A model generated the notes under the pieces. The model searched no databases. It was not told the origin of the DNA and worked only from the letters and a program-made list of their open reading frames with translations. Positions 61,872 through 64,000 of a stretch of DNA of 64,000 nucleotides are shown here, in pieces. The stretch lies in contig NZ_JABSNK010000009.1 in the NCBI RefSeq assembly GCF_013294005.1, forward strand, positions 62,001 through 126,000, read 5' to 3'. The position numbers were made by a program, and so were the translations under genes. Numbering within the stretch: the stretch's first letter is position 1; each line of letters begins with the position of its first letter. Origin of the DNA: Flavobacterium gelidicaeli (GTDB lineage Bacteria; Bacteroidota; Bacteroidia; Flavobacteriales; Flavobacteriaceae).

Positions 61872-63129
61872 AAACTTACTTTACAAAACTTCTAGAGCTT
61901 ACCTACTTTTCTCAGTAATATTGTTGGTCGTTTCGGCACCTTTATTTTATTATAGTACCCAAAAATTATACATTGATGAAATCGATGAAACACTCTTGCT
62001 GCATAAAAATGAGTTTATAAAATATTCATTACCTACTTTAAAAATAACTGATATACCAAACTGGAATAAATTCAATCGAAATAATAAAATTGAAGCGTAC
62101 AACAACACTAAAAAAGACAGTCTTTTTTATCAATCATACCATGATATTTTAGATTCAGAGATGGAACCTTATCGCGAATTAAATGCGCCCATTATAATCT
62201 CAGGAAAACCATACACCTACTCTACCAGAATTAATCTAGTAGAAACTGAAGATTTAGTCCAGAGCATCGCATTCTTATTTTTAGCAATTATTACGTCACT
62301 CTTGATTGGCTTATTTGTAATTACAAAACGATTATCAAAACGACTGTGGAAACCGTTTAATGACACATTAGCGCAAATCGAAAAGTTCGAAATTGACAAA
62401 GCAACAACTCCTGTTTTTGTACCAACTGATATTGAAGAATTTAATCGTTTGAATAATAGTATCGAAAAATTAATCGTTAGAAACACTTCTATTTACCGCA
62501 GCCAAAGGGAATTCATAGAAAATGCAGCTCACGAACTCCAAACCCCTTTAGCTATTTTTCAGGCAAAAATAGACAGCTTTATTCAGAGTGCTGTTTTTAG
62601 TACTGAGCAATATCAAATGCTCGGTTCCTTAAACGAAAATGTTAGTCGTTTAACACGCCTAAATAAAAATCTCCTTTTGCTTTCTAAAATTGAAAATGAC
62701 AATTATAATACCAAGGAGGTTATTTACTTACACGAAATCATTCATAAAAACATTTCCTTTTTCACGGAACAAGCAACAGCCAAAAACATAAAAATTACAC
62801 TAGAACTATCCGAAAAAGTTGTAGCCAAATCTAATCCTGTTTTGACTGAGATACTTATTAGTAACTTGTTTCTTAATGCCATAAAACACAATACAAGCAA
62901 CGGAGAAATTAATGTAACGCTAAGCAACAATTCATTATTATTCTCGAATACAGGACAAGCGCAATCCTTAGTAACGGATAAATTATTCAACCGTTTCTCA
63001 AAATCAAATCCATCTGATCATGGGAATGGTTTAGGTTTAGCCATTATCAAGAAAATTGCCGATCGCAATAATTGGTCTGTTTCTTATACCTTTCAAGATA
63101 CTCATCATTCTTTTTTGGTGACATTTTAA
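61864..63129 (+). CDS. Sensor histidine kinase
   Basis: A 421-aa membrane kinase: helices near residues 14-32 and 138-158 flanking a ~100-aa periplasmic sensor domain, HAMP-like linker, HisKA with His223 in ENAAHELQTPLA, and HATPase with N-box LFLNAIKHN and G-box GNGLGLAI. It partners the response regulator gene that it overlaps. Downstream PepSY-like and TonB-receptor genes may be its targets (inference). Confidence 0.92.
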   Translation: MNKNLLYKTSRAYLLFSVILLVVSAPLFYYSTQKLYIDEIDETLLLHKNEFIKYSLPTLKITDIPNWNKFNRNNKIEAYNNTKKDSLFYQSYHDILDSEMEPYRELNAPIIISGKPYTYSTRINLVETEDLVQSIAFLFLAIITSLLIGLFVITKRLSKRLWKPFNDTLAQIEKFEIDKATTPVFVPTDIEEFNRLNNSIEKLIVRNTSIYRSQREFIENAAHELQTPLAIFQAKIDSFIQSAVFSTEQYQMLGSLNENVSRLTRLNKNLLLLSKIENDNYNTKEVIYLHEIIHKNISFFTEQATAKNIKITLELSEKVVAKSNPVLTEILISNLFLNAIKHNTSNGEINVTLSNNSLLFSNTGQAQSLVTDKLFNRFSKSNPSDHGNGLGLAIIKKIADRNNWSVSYTFQDTHHSFLVTF

Positions 63130-63232
63130 AATTAAACTACACTGAACTATTGGTTTATTACTGATTCTAAATTAATTCAAAATCTCCTTGCAACTTTGTA
63201 GTATAATTTTAAATAACTTAAAAAGATACACC

Positions 63233-63661
63233 ATGAAAAAGACCTCCTTAATTGCCGTAGCACTATTAGTTACAACAATAGCATTGGCTCAAAAAATTCA
63301 AACAAAAGAAGTGCCTGCTGATGTAAAAACAGCATTTCAAAAAAATTACCCACAAATTAAAATACTAAAATGGGATAAAGAAGACGGCAACTTTGAAGCC
63401 AGTTACGAACTAAACGAAATCGATAATTCAGTTTTATTTGATCAACAAGGAAACATTATTGAATCAGAAGTCGAAATTAAAACAACTCAATTACCACAAG
63501 GAGTTTTAGAGTATGTAAAAACCAATTATAAAACATTAAAAGTAGATGAAGCAGCAAAAATAACGCATAATGATGGCGTTATTGTTTATGAGGTAGAAAT
63601 GAAAAAAATGGATTTACTTTTTGATAGTAACGGAAAGTTTATCAAAGAAATTAAAAACTAA
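63233..63661 (+). CDS. Periplasmic PepSY-like (DUF2874) protein
   Basis: A 142-aa protein with a signal peptide (cleavage after ALA, residue ~18) and two tandem PepSY-like beta repeats of the DUF2874 type, seen in FQKNYPQIKILKWDKEDGNF and VKTNYKTLKVDEA. An open frame extends to a TTG at 63188, but the ATG at 63233 begins directly with a normal signal peptide. It may act as a periplasmic inhibitor or sensor partner of the two-component system. Confidence 0.8.
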   Translation: MKKTSLIAVALLVTTIALAQKIQTKEVPADVKTAFQKNYPQIKILKWDKEDGNFEASYELNEIDNSVLFDQQGNIIESEVEIKTTQLPQGVLEYVKTNYKTLKVDEAAKITHNDGVIVYEVEMKKMDLLFDSNGKFIKEIKN

Positions 63662-63663
63662 AA

Positions 63664-64000
63664 ATGCCACAGAGAATGAAAATCAAATTTTTTTATACGC
63701 TACTTTTTATCACTATTATAACGTCATATTCTTTTGCTCAAAGCAAAAGTGTAACTCTATCAGGTATTGTTAAAGACAAAGCTGACCACACCGTATTACC
63801 TTATGTGAATGTAGTATTGAAAACCGAAAAAGACAATGCCTTTGTAAGCGGAACAGTAACTGATGAAGAAGGACGGTTTTCATTATCTAAAATTAAATCA
63901 GGAAATTACTTTATTGAAGTTTCTTATATTGGCTATACTACAAAAAAAGAAATCGTATTTGTTGGTAACCTAACTGACTATCTAGATTTAAAAACTATCG
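63664..64000 (+). CDS. TonB-dependent outer-membrane receptor, N-terminal fragment
   Basis: An open frame truncated by the window edge (at least 112 aa). Signal peptide (cleavage near SFAQ) followed by a carboxypeptidase-regulatory-like beta-sandwich (TLSGIVKDKA...VLPYVNVVLK, DEEGRFSLSKI, YFIEVSYIGYTTK), the usual N-terminal extension of Bacteroidota TonB receptors. It starts 2 bp after the PepSY stop (or at the ATG 63676) and is cotranscribed. Substrate unknown; the TCS-PepSY context suggests metal or siderophore uptake (inference). Confidence 0.8.
   Translation, partial: MPQRMKIKFFYTLLFITIITSYSFAQSKSVTLSGIVKDKADHTVLPYVNVVLKTEKDNAFVSGTVTDEEGRFSLSKIKSGNYFIEVSYIGYTTKKEIVFVGNLTDYLDLKTI

Overview
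The window is AT-rich, compact bacterial chromosome and is almost certainly from a Flavobacterium-like member of the Bacteroidota. Evidence: TAnnTTTG -7 promoter boxes with little Shine-Dalgarno signal, many proteins of flavobacterial type (YceI, the MarR-NfsB-YceI cassette, PepSY/TonB-receptor genes, TolC lipoprotein efflux operons), and several dispersed repeat families, one of which resembles the flavobacterial Flavo-1 RNA motif. No rRNA, tRNA or CRISPR array was seen.

Layout. 1-9.4 kb (mostly minus strand) is a stress island: Dps, a DsbA-fold protein, a peroxiredoxin, a six-gene operon bounded by two divergent oleate hydratases (with DUF1269-like, phosphoglycerate mutase, lipoprotein and HdeD genes), a small helical protein and OsmC. 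9.5-15 kb holds an EamA exporter, a DJ-1/PfpI protein, a GMC oxidoreductase and GapN. 15-23.2 kb is a sulfur and respiration block: rhodanese, Crp/Fnr regulator, TSUP exporter, cytochrome bd oxidase, a CstB-like persulfide dioxygenase-rhodanese fusion, a TPMT-like methyltransferase, a DUF2892 protein and thioredoxin. 23.5-30.4 kb is a TetR-controlled TolC/HlyD/two-ATPase/two-permease exporter (split YbhGFSR type). 30.5-36.1 kb is one gene for a soluble hybrid kinase with about ten PAS domains. 36.5-43.1 kb is an RND efflux operon. An IS110-family element, a lipoprotein and a MarR-NfsB-YceI operon follow. 47.6-55.4 kb is a complete trpEGDCFBA operon headed by a leader peptide with three tandem Trp codons and a terminator/antiterminator, and heavily invaded by repeats. 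The rest holds hypothetical proteins, a PLP enzyme, and a two-component system followed by a PepSY-like protein and a truncated TonB-dependent receptor.

The most notable signal is regulatory. Seven promoters carry a Crp/Fnr-type dyad whose central 14 bp lie exactly 22 bp upstream of a -7 box. Three (dps, the oleate hydratase operon, the 128-aa gene) have an FNR-like dyad with core TGAY-N4-RTCA. Four (TSUP, cydAB, the CstB-like gene, the RND operon) have a CRP-like dyad TGTRA-N6-TYACT. The second set links persulfide oxidation, bd oxidase, sulfur-anion export and RND efflux into one predicted regulon, and the Crp/Fnr gene beside it is a plausible regulator. Other unusual points: a family of GC-rich palindromes that are translated as terminal extensions of TrpG, TrpF and the RND pump; five Flavo-1-like elements, two of them inside operons; and a two-lobed candidate bridge RNA in front of the IS110 transposase.
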